From positions 1,860,001-1,924,000 of the forward strand of contig CM053327.1 in NCBI GenBank assembly GCA_028583605.1: a stretch of 64,000 nucleotides of DNA, given 5' to 3'. The notes under the pieces are model-generated. The model saw only the letters and a list, made by a program, of their open reading frames with translations. It made no database searches and was not told the origin of the DNA. Positions 48,895 through 58,720 of this stretch are shown piece after piece (position 1 is the first letter of the stretch; each line of letters starts with the position of its first letter). A program made the position numbers and the translations under genes. Source of the stretch: Dastarcus helophoroides (taxonomy: Eukaryota; Arthropoda; Insecta; Coleoptera; Bothrideridae).

Positions 48895-49341
48895 TTTATG
48901 CAACTAGAATGCACCGTAAATTTTAGTATGCAACCCTCTAAGTGTCTAGTGGTTCATAGGTAGCCGAACTACCAACACTTGAGCAACAAACGCTTAGCGT
49001 GGGAAAGCGCCAGAAGACTCAATTTTAATGCATGCACAGACCAATTGGTTTAACATTTATCAGATTCAATTGCTGAAATTGTGCAAAATGTATCTATGGA
49101 TCAATAGGTGGCGGTACTTAGGGGTTGCGCGAAGGATATTCGTTTACTTTATAGTATCTACCTGTGGAAACATTTGTCACCATTCGGGTTGGATTTACCA
49201 AACTGGCGAGATCTAATAAGAGCGAAACCAGTATTTGGTTTTCAAACTCTGAATCTGATAAATGTTCAAAACTATTAATCTGTGCATTTTAAGCTTTTCG
49301 GGGATTCCTAGAGAGCAACATTATTGCTAAAAGCCTTTGTG
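48895..49341. mobile_element. Retrozyme-like hammerhead units, head-to-head pair (locus 3)
   Basis: The minus-strand part (49062 to 48895) carries the family words TTGGTCTGTGCATGC, GGTAGTTCGGCTACC and GTGCATTCTAGTTG but lacks a ribozyme. The plus-strand unit (about 49083-49341) starts at ATCTATGGATCAATAGGTGG and contains a ribozyme at 49197. It breaks off after TTTGTGGTTT, where Penelope-type coding sequence begins. Confidence 0.7.
49197..49239 (+). ncRNA. Type I hammerhead ribozyme (locus 3, copy e), core mutated
   Basis: ACCAAA and TTTGGT give a perfect 6-bp stem I. The order continues CTGGCGA, GATCT, loop AATA, AGAGC, GAAA, CCAG, TA. The core box has G for the conserved A of CTGACGA, and one pair of stem II is broken, so cleavage activity is probably lost. 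Confidence 0.68.
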
Positions 49342-49351
49342 GTTTAAATTG

Positions 49352-49676
49352 AATTGCTCACAGTGTAATGCTGTCTACATAGGTCAAACATTAAGTAATT
49401 TTCACATTAGGTACAGCAAACATATTGCTCCCGTTATAAATAAACATCCAGAAATATAGAACTTTGCAAAGCATCTATTAGAAACGAAACATAAACTTAC
49501 GTGCGCGAACACAGTAGAAGTATTACATATTTGTAATAACACTAAAAAACTTAATTTCTTGGAAGACATAGGAATTCACAAATATTTATAATCTAGTCAA
49601 TTTACATCTTATGAACGAGCAGCTTGATCTTCTAAATAGACCTCTAATTGAAGCTTTGGACGAGAATTCGGATTAG
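49352..49676 (+). pseudogene. Penelope-like element GIY-YIG endonuclease fragment
   Basis: This is the C-terminal endonuclease of a Penelope-like retroelement, which nicks target DNA for insertion. The frame from 49352 reads NCSQCNAVYIGQT, giving the cysteine pair and the second half of the GIY-YIG signature. RYSKHI and FAKHLLETKH follow, with the conserved Arg and His positions of this domain, and then LNFLEDIGIHKYL. In-frame stops fall inside the domain (after HPEI and after KYL). A frame change restores a plausible C-terminus (LHLMNEQLDLLNRPL) ending at 49676. The RT domain is absent: the sequence joins the hammerhead unit directly upstream. A second hammerhead lies 74 bp downstream. Confidence 0.82.
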
Positions 49677-49744
49677 ACGGAATATTCCTAGGAGTCTGTG
49701 ATCCATGGAGCTTGTTAGCATAACAATAGTTAAATAAATTGCTG

Positions 49745-49870
49745 GTATAACCGCTGATGATGCAGTAATGCGAAACCTGGTCCGGTGTTAACAAATATTT
49801 ATCGAAACATTGTGGAATTTTTAATATCTGTTGCTTTTTAATCGTTAATAAAGTTTAATAGTTATTTCTG
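49745..49870 (+). mobile_element. Penelope-type terminal repeat with hammerhead (family C)
   Basis: It follows the endonuclease fragment and holds the hammerhead at 49750, then GTGGAATTTTTAATATCTG and AATCGTTAATAAAGTTTAAT, words shared with 32045-32165 and 56770-56880. Its position after the ORF fits the LTR-like end of a Penelope element. Confidence 0.6.
49750..49786 (+). ncRNA. Type I hammerhead ribozyme (family C)
   Basis: The order is stem I strand ACCG (49750-49753), core CTGATGA (49754-49760), one extra T, stem II GCA closed by GTAA and TGC, GAAA (49772-49775), minimal stem III CC-T-GG, the GTC cleavage triplet ending at 49782, and CGGT closing stem I. Stem I can extend past a 2-base bulge (TA with TTA). 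The extra T also occurs in the 10.5-kb copies. The stems are short, so activity is uncertain. Confidence 0.6.
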
Positions 49871-49996
49871 TGATTTACTAAATGTCGTAAAAATGTCAAA
49901 AAACTTCAATCATATATTTGGCACCATAACTAAATGTCAGTAGAAGCACCACGAGTACTTTTTCAACAGTCTTATCTAAATTAATAATCCTTAAAA

Positions 49997-50788
49997 ATGA
50001 ACTCCAGAACAAGGAACATCAACGTTGTGATGCTCTGCCACGGAGAAACGAGCTTAGATACCAAGGACTTGTTTTGCGGATGGCACGATGCAGAATTAAC
50101 ACCAAAAGGAGAAAAATCAGCTGCCGAAGCTGGTAAACTGCTTCACAAGTTGGGTTTTAAATTCGACATTGCCTACACTTCCGTGTTAATAAGAGCCAGT
50201 AAGACGTTAGAGATTATTCTCAACGAAGTCGGACAGCCGGATATACCGATAATAAAATCGTGGAGACTTAACGAGAAACACTTGTGGAGCATTGACTGGA
50301 TTTCGACATGAGGATGCTGTCAAAAAATATGGGGAAGAAAAAGTACTACTTTGGAAGAATAGCTACAGTATCGCCCCACCTCAAATGAGCCAAAATCACC
50401 CATACTGTAACGGCTATAGTAGATGACGCTAGATATTCCCTTGAATTAACCCCGGAGAAGTTTCCCAAAAGTGAATCGCTTAAAAACGTCATGAATCGTA
50501 CTATTTCCTTTTGGAACGAAGTCATTACACCCAATCTGAGTTTAAGAAAAAAGATATTGATTGTGGCCCATCGTGATACATTAAAATGTATAGCAAAACA
50601 TTTGGATAATTTAAACGAGCACGGTGTAATTCGCTTACAAATACCGACTTGTAAGCCCATTGTTTATATGCTGGGTCTTGACCTTGAAGCCGGTTCCCAA
50701 TGGTAGCATGAATATACTTGTAGATACAAAAAGCGCCGAAAACGTGAAAAGAAAAATTGACGCAACATCTATTATACGTCCTAAGTAA
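49997..50788 (+). pseudogene. Degenerate phosphoglycerate mutase copy
   Basis: This is a paralogue of the PGAM at 34462, in the same orientation. An opening frame (49997-50311) aligns to the N-terminal 40% at roughly half identity (LFCGW, KFDIAYTSVL, SWRLNEKH). One base is gained near 50282, after which TGF and KKYGEE continue in another frame. A second shift lies near 50415 (then DDARYSLEL, FPKSESLK) and a third near 50700 (SMNILVD to a stop at 50788). Key residues are lost: the VRHGE box reads LCHGE, so the phosphate-binding Arg is Cys, and AHGNSLRG reads AHRDTLKC. The ATG is preserved, but no active enzyme can be made. Like the intact gene it has no introns. Confidence 0.92.
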
Positions 50789-52175
50789 TCGACAAAATAA
50801 GAGCAATATGTGAAATAAAGTGAAATATCTAGTTTGTTTGTGCCCATTCAATTAGCGCCAATAAGCAAAATAATTTTACATTTTGTTAGAAAATATGCTT
50901 GTGCTGTATCACCTCTATCATGACTAAATGGGCAACAATTTGATATTGTTATATGTCTATTTGAAAAGAACTTAGATATGGTGACGTAAAGGTTTAAACA
51001 CTTTCCTGGAGCTTTTACACTATTCTATTTCCTAATTTTAATTTATTTGAGATCTGGGGCTGCAAAAACAAGCAGAAGACAGCATTTCATGAGAATAGTT
51101 GCTGTTAGAAAGGTAACATAGAGCGAAGAACTCTACGACTTACTGGTTCTGGTTGAGTGTCCCCGATGTGGAAGAAGTGCGACAAAAAAATATGACCAAC
51201 ATAATTAGGTAAAGCTCAGTTTGCTACTTTTATTGGATTTTTTCTATCGGACTTCAAATATAAAGAAGATAGAGCCAACTTGGAAAAAATGGTGATTACC
51301 AGTTTTATATAAATAAAATTGATATAAATTGGAATTTAATGATTTTCTCAACATGCTATGCATAAATTTTGCAGTACGTTCACAGTTGTGGGGTTTAAGC
51401 TGAATAGACGAACAATTCTTGGTTAGCAATTGCTAGTCTTACAAAATTGATAGCATATGCAGTGCTGTAGCTAGCTTTCAAAGGGTCCTGTGCAACACTG
51501 TAAATCTGGGATTCAAAAATTAACAAGAAGTAGAGACCGGAATTTACGTAAAATACTACCTATTCACCTTTTTCGGCGTTTTTCCTACGTTATTGCTTCA
51601 GCTTGAATTTCGTTTGTTTTTTGCCTTTTTATATACGACTTAGACTTATTTTCAAAAAGATATCCTTTTATATGGGTTTTTCTAAGTGTATTTAAAATTC
51701 TAAAAAATTTAAGCAAAAATATGTATACATACATAACAAAAGAAAGCAATAAAATAGAAATTTTATTCATCCTAGTATAAAGAAAATTCATGCACAAATT
51801 TTTATAAAATGTAATTTAAAAACAATTGCCCTTACAATTAAAGAAATGTGCATTTAAAATAATAAAATAACCCGAAGGATATTACGTTCCTACAATTTAA
51901 AAAATTATCTTTAAACTGTCTTCTATGAAATGCACTTGTGTGTGAAAAATGTATTCGGAAAGACAAAAGTTCTGTAATTAAACAAGTACAAAATTAAACA
52001 AGTTTGGAGTCATCTTTTGGATAACTTAAGAAAAAAAGCCATAATTTATGCAAAAAAGATTTAAAGGCCAAATTTTCAAAAAAACAAATAAACTATAAAA
52101 ACTGAAAGAAAAATTAAAATTAGGAATTTTAGAAAATAATCTATAAATTTCAAAAAATCGAATCAACCAAAAACT
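50789..52175. other. AT-rich region, no gene seen
   Basis: Short frames on the minus strand (51244-51429, 51585-51797) show no domain. No paired repeats were noticed. Confidence 0.4.
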
Positions 52176-52440
52176 ATCCAAATTAAACATTTTTTAAAAT
52201 TTTGAAGTTTAGCGCAACATTTATAGAAGAAACTTTGAGGTTTCTTAAAACCTTTACTATCTTTTTAAAATCACAAAAAAAATTTTTTTAAAAGTTTAAA
52301 TGTCGAGAGATCCAAATTCAACATTTTTTATAATTTTGAAGTTTGGCGCAAAATTTAGAGAAGAAACTTTGAGGTTTCTTAAAACCTTTACTATGTTTTT
52401 AAAATCACAAAAAAAAATTTTTTTTTAAAGTTTAAAAGTC

Positions 52441-52443
<3 letters not shown>
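52176..52443 (+). repeat. Two-copy tandem duplication, period ~134 bp
   Basis: ATCCAAATT, TTTTGAAGTTTAGCGCAA and TTTGAGGTTTCTTAAAACCT at 52176-52309 recur with few differences at 52310-52443. Confidence 0.8.
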
Positions 52444-52485
<42 letters not shown>

Positions 52486-52486
52486 G
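52444..52486 (+). repeat. GA-dinucleotide microsatellite
   Basis: About 17 uninterrupted GA repeats, then a single C interruption and a few more, directly after the tandem duplication. Confidence 0.95.
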
Positions 52487-53643
52487 TCACAATATTTTGA
52501 AAAAGCCTAAATTAAATAAGTCAGAGTTATTAAGACCAGTTTTTTCTTTTTTAAAATTTTGCCTTCCATTTTGGCATTTTTAAAATTGAAAAGGCGGGAA
52601 AATTTTATAAATCAAGTTTTTCCCAAAACATAAGAACTAATGTAGTGATTAAAAAAAAAATTTTCATTAAAGTCGAAATTTGGTAACTAACAGTCGGTAT
52701 GTCTTTGGCGTGCATGCAGTGAAGGCAAAAGGCATTGCCTACCCTAGCAAAATCAGAAAAGAAAATATAAATGCACTCCTACTCCTAAATAAAATTATGA
52801 ATACTTTGTTTTTGTACAAACTTTTAAAATTAATTCAAGGTTATTGCAAAGTTAACACGGATACGGTAATATTCCAGTGAACTGTCACACTCCATCACAA
52901 TATTTCCCTGTAGGTGGCCCATAAGCCAAAGGCATACGCACATAACAACAATACCACAGTGCTTATATGGAGATGTGAAGGCAGCACCTTTTATTTGCTA
53001 ATGTGTATATTGCAGCGACATCTTTGTTACAGATTACGTATGTTACATTAGAACTTTCCGTTTCGGTAAATCCCCTAAATATTAACTTATAATACAATTT
53101 GTTAGTCTTGTTGTGTGGTTCCGTGTGGTTTTGTAGTGTTTATTTAGTACAAACCGAATTCATTCGTTTTATTTTATAACAAGCTTTATTCAAGACATTT
53201 AATATATACATAGTGTTGAAGTGTTCTGTTACTGTTAATTTATTGGACTGTTAGTGATATGCAGGGAAAATGCGATCAAGGTGAAAACTGCTCACAGGGG
53301 CTAAAAAACTTTTATTTGGGTTCATAAATACGAATAGGACATCTTATTCCTCTACTTAAACTTGTGTTTCAATATTTTGGTAAAAAAAATGTATGATAAT
53401 TACAAATAGATTATTATTTTCAATAGAAAAAATACGATACGTGGACTGAAAAGTTTAATAATTCATAAAGTTCGGTTCCACTTTGAAACATGCGAATAGG
53501 ATTCTTGCAACGACTTTCTGCTCTGTAAGTACATGGTAATTTCTACTACATTACGTTGACTCCAACGTTTACTTTTGTCTGTATCGGAATCATCGGATAT
53601 CTATTTGCCTACCCTGTCTCAAATGGCACTGCACGCCACTGCA
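52487..53643. other. Mixed AT-rich region, no gene seen
   Basis: Nothing recognised. The 66-codon frame at 52680-52880 has no known domain. Confidence 0.35.
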
Positions 53644-53850
53644 GTATGTCCACCATATTGGAGGCGAAACTTTTTTAAAGTAATTAAAAATTGATCCAAA
53701 GGACAAAATTGTTTAGATAGTCAAAGATACCAAAGGCGAAACTCTTCTGAAATTGACGATCAACAATGGTACAAAAGATAAATAAGAGAGAAGAGCCAGG
53801 TAACTCAGTATATTTATCATACCAGAGGCGAAACTTTTCCGAATATTTTT
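53644..53850 (+). repeat. Short interspersed repeat, three copies
   Basis: GGAGGCGAAACTTTTTT (53654), AAAGGCGAAACTCTTCT (53732) and AGAGGCGAAACTTTTCC (53824), each near a CCAnA-type word and a GATCCAAAG or GGTACAAAAGAT word, are spaced about 80-90 bp apart. A related copy appears at 63425-63490. Confidence 0.5.
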
Positions 53851-55135
53851 TCTTTAAATCTTCAACTTCTTTCGTTTCTCTTTTACTGACTGGAAATGTT
53901 CACTTTAGTGCCAGAAATTGGGTAAAAAATATCCAACTTCGAATTACGAACAAAACCATCCGATGCTTCAAATTTCATGTCTTTCTATATTGAGCTTTTT
54001 CAGAATCAACAAAATAATAACGTTGGCAGTCATATGTCGGCTTATGGACCCCCCCCCCCTTCTCACCCCGGACAAAAGTCCGAAATGATCGTTCTCTAGA
54101 GCGTGCCCTAACCCCAATTGAATTTTCATCGATTAGAAAGACATCTTCAACAAATTCTTCTTTATATGTTTTTTAACACATTTTCATTATACTTGGCTGA
54201 AACGGATCAGTTAAATGGGGCACACATTTGATTGAATTGACGCGCTTGTTGGCGTTGGCCCTCGTAAAAGAGAAACAATGAAGGACTCATCAGCATGCCC
54301 GTCACAATGAACCTACAATAATGCTAATGTTAGTTAATACCGACGGGACGTCCCGCTCCTAATCCTCTCATAGCTTGGGTATATTAGCCGCTTGCAATAT
54401 TAAATAGCGGCTTGTGGGGATTCAATCGGCTGAGGTCCGCAGTCTTCCGGTTTATGGCCTGTATACGCCTTACCACCATAACCCACTCTATTATGGATGT
54501 TATAATTATTAAGTTTGTTATTGTTCCGTAATATATGCACGCACCGAATTATGAACACGCGATGAGTGCCGGTTTAATTTCATCATTTTGATAGCTATGA
54601 ATAGCTACTTAAATTGCCTTTTCGGACCGCTAAATTAGAATGTTACACTTAGTTTTACGCTTCATCATGGAATACAATACAGGCATGGATCACTCGAGCA
54701 GCCTTTTGTATAAGGTTCAATACACTTACGATAATACACCATTAATACATACCTCGTTGAAAGAGACGTAGGCTGTAGACAGTTTTGAGGAATCGAGAAT
54801 GCGAACACTTTACACACGGTGTGGTGATAAAGTTTCGAACAAAATTTATAATTCCACTATGTACTGTTTTCAAGAAAAACGCTCGCACAGCTTGATTTAA
54901 TTTTTTTAAAAGCCAGCTTATGACGTAAGAATTTTATTTATGACGTCACCCGTATTTGCGCAACGATGTCACCTCCGGAATTTTAAACAGCAACCTCAAT
55001 TTATTTTTGCTACTTTTTGTAGACCTTTTTATTACTGAAATGATGATGTAAAAATAATTCTTCCTTACATTTCAGCCTGTTAGAAATACCTGTCACAAAA
55101 CTTTGTATTTCTATAAGTGAGGAGAAATGTTTACT
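53851..55135. other. Mixed region, no gene seen
   Basis: It holds a poly-C run near 54050 and a more balanced, non-repetitive stretch at 54220-54520 that may be conserved non-coding DNA. The 75-codon frame at 53766-53993 is unassigned. TGACGTCA-like words occur near 54940. Confidence 0.3.
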
Positions 55136-56424
55136 ACAATATACAGAGTGTTTGGAAAAGTTGGTGCAAAACTTGAGAAGATGAAAGTAGAGTCAAAATT
55201 AGTAGAAAAATTTTATATAAACATAGATCCTGTGGAGCACAGTTACTCCAATGTGGCCCTCTAAAAGAGGTCATTTGTCTATTTTTTGAATAATTTTCTT
55301 TAAATTATAACAATAAAATGAAACTTAGGGATAATAGTTATTATATGGTGAGGGTCTTTAATTAGTTAATTGCCATGAGTTTAATTTAAATCTGTTGTAA
55401 ATAAGGGTAGTTATAAGAATACCGATAACACAAAAATTTTATTTTATTTCTTTTATTAACACTGGTCAACATTGATTTTGTCACACACACTCTGGTAGGT
55501 AACCGTGTTTGGACTACCTACCCCCATCATGGAACCGTACTTATTTTTTTCCGTCACCCCCAGTTTTCTTGTCACAAAGTAAATCGTTTTTATTTAGGTC
55601 AATATACAGGGTGTTTCATAATTGCATGCTGAACCGGCAGGGGGATATTCCTTGGGCAATTTTAAGACAAAATTTTCATATTGACATAGGTCCGGAAACG
55701 CTTCATTTTCGATATACAGGGCAGTAAAAATTGAAGAAAAAATCGGTTTTTCTTCAATATTTCTGAGACTGGTTTAGATATTTCTTTGATATTCAGTACA
55801 CGATATCTGGGGATAAAAGCAAGTATTTTGACAAGAAAACATTTGTTTTGTTGTGTGATATATACTAGCTATACATCTATTTTAATCGGTTTGGCAGAAA
55901 CAAGATATCTTTAATATGAAAATAATTTTCTGAAGTTAGTAAATTGCTCTAAATAACCTCCATTTCAGTTTAGGCATAACGATGTTTTAGATTACTGACT
56001 GCGTTATTAGCCATATAATTTGTGATATTATTTAGAATTTTCGGAAAATGTAGTTCATTCTTTTTACATACAACTCACTGAAGTGATACATTTGTTCAAA
56101 ATACGTCATTTCTGCCAAAATATTTAAACTAAATATATATTATGCATCATTAGAATTAGAAAAAAGTTGCTTCTTAAATATGTCAAAATATACAGGATGT
56201 TCAATAAAAAAATGATATTTGTGAAATATATTAAAATTGTGTTAGAGAACTGTTTCTTAATTGCATATAATAAAAATATTTTATTTTATATTTTTCGTAT
56301 CTCTAAAAATAAACGACAAAGGCTATAGGTCACAATATGATCAATAACCCTATACAAACGTTAATTAAAGGAGCGAATAAAAAAAAAGAGATTTGCTGAA
56401 AATTGTCACCTATGTTTTATAATA
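55136..56424. repeat. Cluster of fragments with TATACAGGGTGTTT-type ends
   Basis: ATATACAGAGTGTTTGG (~55138), ATATACAGGGTGTTTCATA (~55603), ATATACAGGGCAG (~55712) and ATATACAGGATGTTCAAT (~56191) are variants of a terminus common in insect repeats. I could not pair them into complete elements. No coding region is supported. Confidence 0.5.
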
Positions 56425-57476
56425 TACAGGGCGATTCAGTCATAATGGCATTGATTTTTACTACGTGTTCCGAAGGCTTAATAAAGATAGAAATTAAAAA
56501 AACAAAATTTTTATTCCACTTTTTAAAGTAGACCCAAATCAAGCCATTGACCATCAAAAGCCACATTAAATGCTTTACGGCAACCGGCGCTGATCACATT
56601 CATTATCATCCACTAACCACTACAATGATAAGCCGTACTGGCGAGGGCAAAACATAGCTAATTAATGGGCAATAAAACGCCATTGGTTATTTTGACGAAT
56701 AAGTATTTAACTATTAAATTTTATTAACAATAAAAACGTAACAGAAATAAGAAACTCCACAATGTTTTGCTAATACTTATCAAAATATTGTGAAATTTTT
56801 GATTTCGGTTGCGTTTTTATCGTTAATAAAATTTAACAGTTATGAATATTAAAGAATTCCACGAAGTAAGGGTTGGAAATGTCAATTATTACAATAAGTA
56901 TTTGAATTTTTATACACTTTAAACTTTTTACATTTTTTTGTTTCGTTAATCAATGAGTCTGATAAAAAGTAAAACGCAAATAAAAAAAACGAACTCAAAC
57001 GACTCACACTAAAATATTAATTCTCCAAAATAAATAACGATACAACGCACTGGTTTATTTAATTTTAAAGCATATTAAAGTTCGTTTGCAGTTAGGTTGT
57101 TGTTTATAAAAAATATGTCAACGACAGCTTACAGCCAGTATAAGTGCAGTGTACTTACAATAATAATCGAATGTCTCTTTTCCGAAATATTTGAGACCTG
57201 TTAAGCGCTTAAATAAAGCGATGATTCGTCGGTAAACTACACATAGTTTAAAAAATGTCCATCGTATCACACAGGATCACAAAAACCAAAACGTCGGGAA
57301 ATAACTTTCTCTAATATTAACCACTTTTAACAGTTGCATTCACAACAGCAAATTTAATTCATTACTTGCACTGTACCTATACCTGAAAAATATTTTTTTA
57401 AGCACGAATTCGTATTATACTAATTTTTCTCTATCTTCCCCTAAAATTATTGCCATTATGACCTAATCACCCTGTA
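56425..57476. mobile_element. TIR element, 1.05 kb, with a nested Penelope-type fragment
   Basis: The left end TACAGGGCGATTCAGTCATA and the right end, read inward, TACAGGGTGATTAGGTCATA match over about 28 bp (both continue ATGGCA). The flanks TTATAATA and ATATAATA could be an 8-bp target duplication with one mismatch. The interior carries no recognisable transposase; 56770-56880 is a family C terminal fragment inserted in it. Confidence 0.7.
56770..56880 (+). mobile_element. Penelope-type terminal fragment (family C), nested
   Basis: TGTGAAATTTTTGATTTC, TTATCGTTAATAAAATTTAA and GAATTCCACGAAGTAAGGG match the copy at 32045-32165. The hammerhead portion is missing. Confidence 0.6.
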
Positions 57477-57539
57477 ATATAATAATAATGTTTAATGATT
57501 CTAATAAAGTTGAACATTAATTAGATGCATAGTTTGGAA

Positions 57540-57581
57540 ACCAAATCCCGTTTCAATCTTGTTAGATCTCGTCAGATTGGT
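57540..57581 (-). ncRNA. Type I hammerhead ribozyme (locus 4, copy f)
   Basis: On the minus strand: ACCAAT, CTGACGA, GATCT, loop AACA, AGATT, GAAA, CGGG, then ATTTGGT. The core box, stem II (one G-T wobble) and most of stem I are intact. The T before the cleavage position is missing, which should abolish cleavage. Confidence 0.7.
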
Positions 57582-57769
57582 ATATCCAAATCGAATGCCA
57601 ACAAATGTTCTAGCAAGTAAGTGCAATTTGCATCCGATACTTGTTGACGTAGGCTCTAGTTTCTCTATAGATCAATAGATGGCGGTAGTATTAAGAGTCA
57701 TACAGTCGACATCTGTTAATTATTTAGTACTTACCGGTTGAAATAATTATTGGCATTAGAGTTTGATAT

Positions 57770-57812
57770 CCTAAAATGACATGATCTAATAAGAATAAAA
57801 TTGGTGTTTGGT
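57770..57812 (+). ncRNA. Degenerate hammerhead (locus 4, copy g)
   Basis: ATGACAT stands for the core box, then GATCT, AATA, AGAAT, AAAA for GAAA, TTGG, TG and TTTGGT. Stem II and the core are mutated. It is recognisable only through the family alignment. Confidence 0.6.
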
Positions 57813-58113
57813 TTCCAAACTTCGAATCTAATAAATGTTTTAATTTATTGGTCTGTGCATTAGTCTCCTTGTTTTCCGGACCTTCCTAAAGAGCAACCTG
57901 TTCGCCAGGTGTTCGTGTTTCAACTATTGGTAGTTCAGCTACCTATCATTTACTATACACGCCTAAAAAACTGCATAAATGTAGTCCATGTTGCATTCTA
58001 TTTGCATATGTTTAATTCTTTTCGCATTTTAGTCACTAGATTCTTTTTCGCCTTCGTCGGCTGTCCAAATAACAGTTGTCCACAGTTTCTTTATGGATCA
58101 ATAGGTTGATGGT

Positions 58114-58141
58114 TCTAATAAGATCGAAATCGGTCTTTGGT
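58114..58141 (+). ncRNA. Hammerhead remnant, 3' half (locus 4, copy h)
   Basis: TCT, AATA, AGATC, GAAA, TCGG, TC and TTTGGT remain. The CTGACGA box was removed by the internal deletion of this unit. Confidence 0.62.
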
Positions 58142-58204
58142 TTCCAAACTCTGAATCTAACAAATGTTTAAACCTATTGAACTGTGCATTGCTCTGCTAT
58201 GATA

Positions 58205-58720
58205 ATGTCATAAAGCAAAAGGAACGTTGGTTCACGGCTGAGACGTGGTACAAATAAATACTTTCTTAAAAAACAGTCTGAATATTCATTTAGCTCTAAT
58301 CTTAAGCTGTAACTTGATAGGTATAATAAAGGTTCAGAAAAAAATTTTGAAATGCTTCTGCTCTGCTGAAACATTGTAACAAGATTGAATAAGCTACAGA
58401 TATATTGTTCACTGTAACTACCCTCTGGTAGTGATTGTAGGCTGTGGCTTGAAGTGTGTAGTAACAATCTAGAAAAAAAAAAATTCTGGGCCAAAACGTA
58501 ACAGGATTTAACGAAGCACAAAGGTATTTTCCAATATAACTTCATAGGTGCTACCTTCCGGTAGTGATTTGAGACTGTACCTCGATGGGTATAGTAACAG
58601 TCCAATTTTTTTGAAATGCTTGTTTCAAGACATTATTACTTTATATTTGTTACCTTCTGGGAATAATTTTAAGTTGTAACTAGAGTGGTTCAATTATTAT
58701 GCAAAAAGTATACCGGAAGT
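58205..58720. repeat. Degenerate tandem repeat, ~130-bp period, about four copies
   Basis: Words such as CTACCCTCTGGTAGTGATT (~58421), CTACCTTCCGGTAGTGATT (~58552) and TTACCTTCTGGGAATAATT (~58650) recur with a TAGTAACA and GAAATGCTT partner. A 143-codon minus frame (58174-58605) with internally repeated peptide is a translation of this repeat and is not called as a gene. Confidence 0.65.

Larger units (their letters stand above)
57500..58195. mobile_element. Retrozyme-like hammerhead cluster, three units (locus 4)
   Basis: There is one minus-strand unit (57625 down to 57500) and two plus-strand units in direct tandem (57643-58072 and 58073-58195). Unit starts are marked by GTAGGCTCTAGTTTCTC or GTTGTCCACAGTTTCTTTA, bodies by TTGGTCTGTGCATTAG, GTTCAGCTACCTATC and TTGCATTCTATTTGC. 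Start-to-start spacing of the tandem units is 430 bp. The last unit has an internal deletion that joins AATAGG to the second half of the ribozyme. Confidence 0.72.

Noticed and set aside
49609..49794. 61-codon minus-strand frame
   Set aside because: It is the shadow of the Penelope endonuclease C-terminus and the hammerhead on the other strand.
50346..50851. Minus-strand frames of 104 and 108 codons
   Set aside because: They are antisense shadows of the PGAM pseudogene.
53654..53835. Three GGCGAAAC words as possible hammerhead GAAAC boxes
   Set aside because: No CUGANGA box or pairing stem lies upstream of any of them. They belong to a different short repeat.
58174..58605. 143-codon minus-strand open frame
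   Set aside because: The peptide repeats internally with the ~130-bp DNA repeat and has no recognisable domain.
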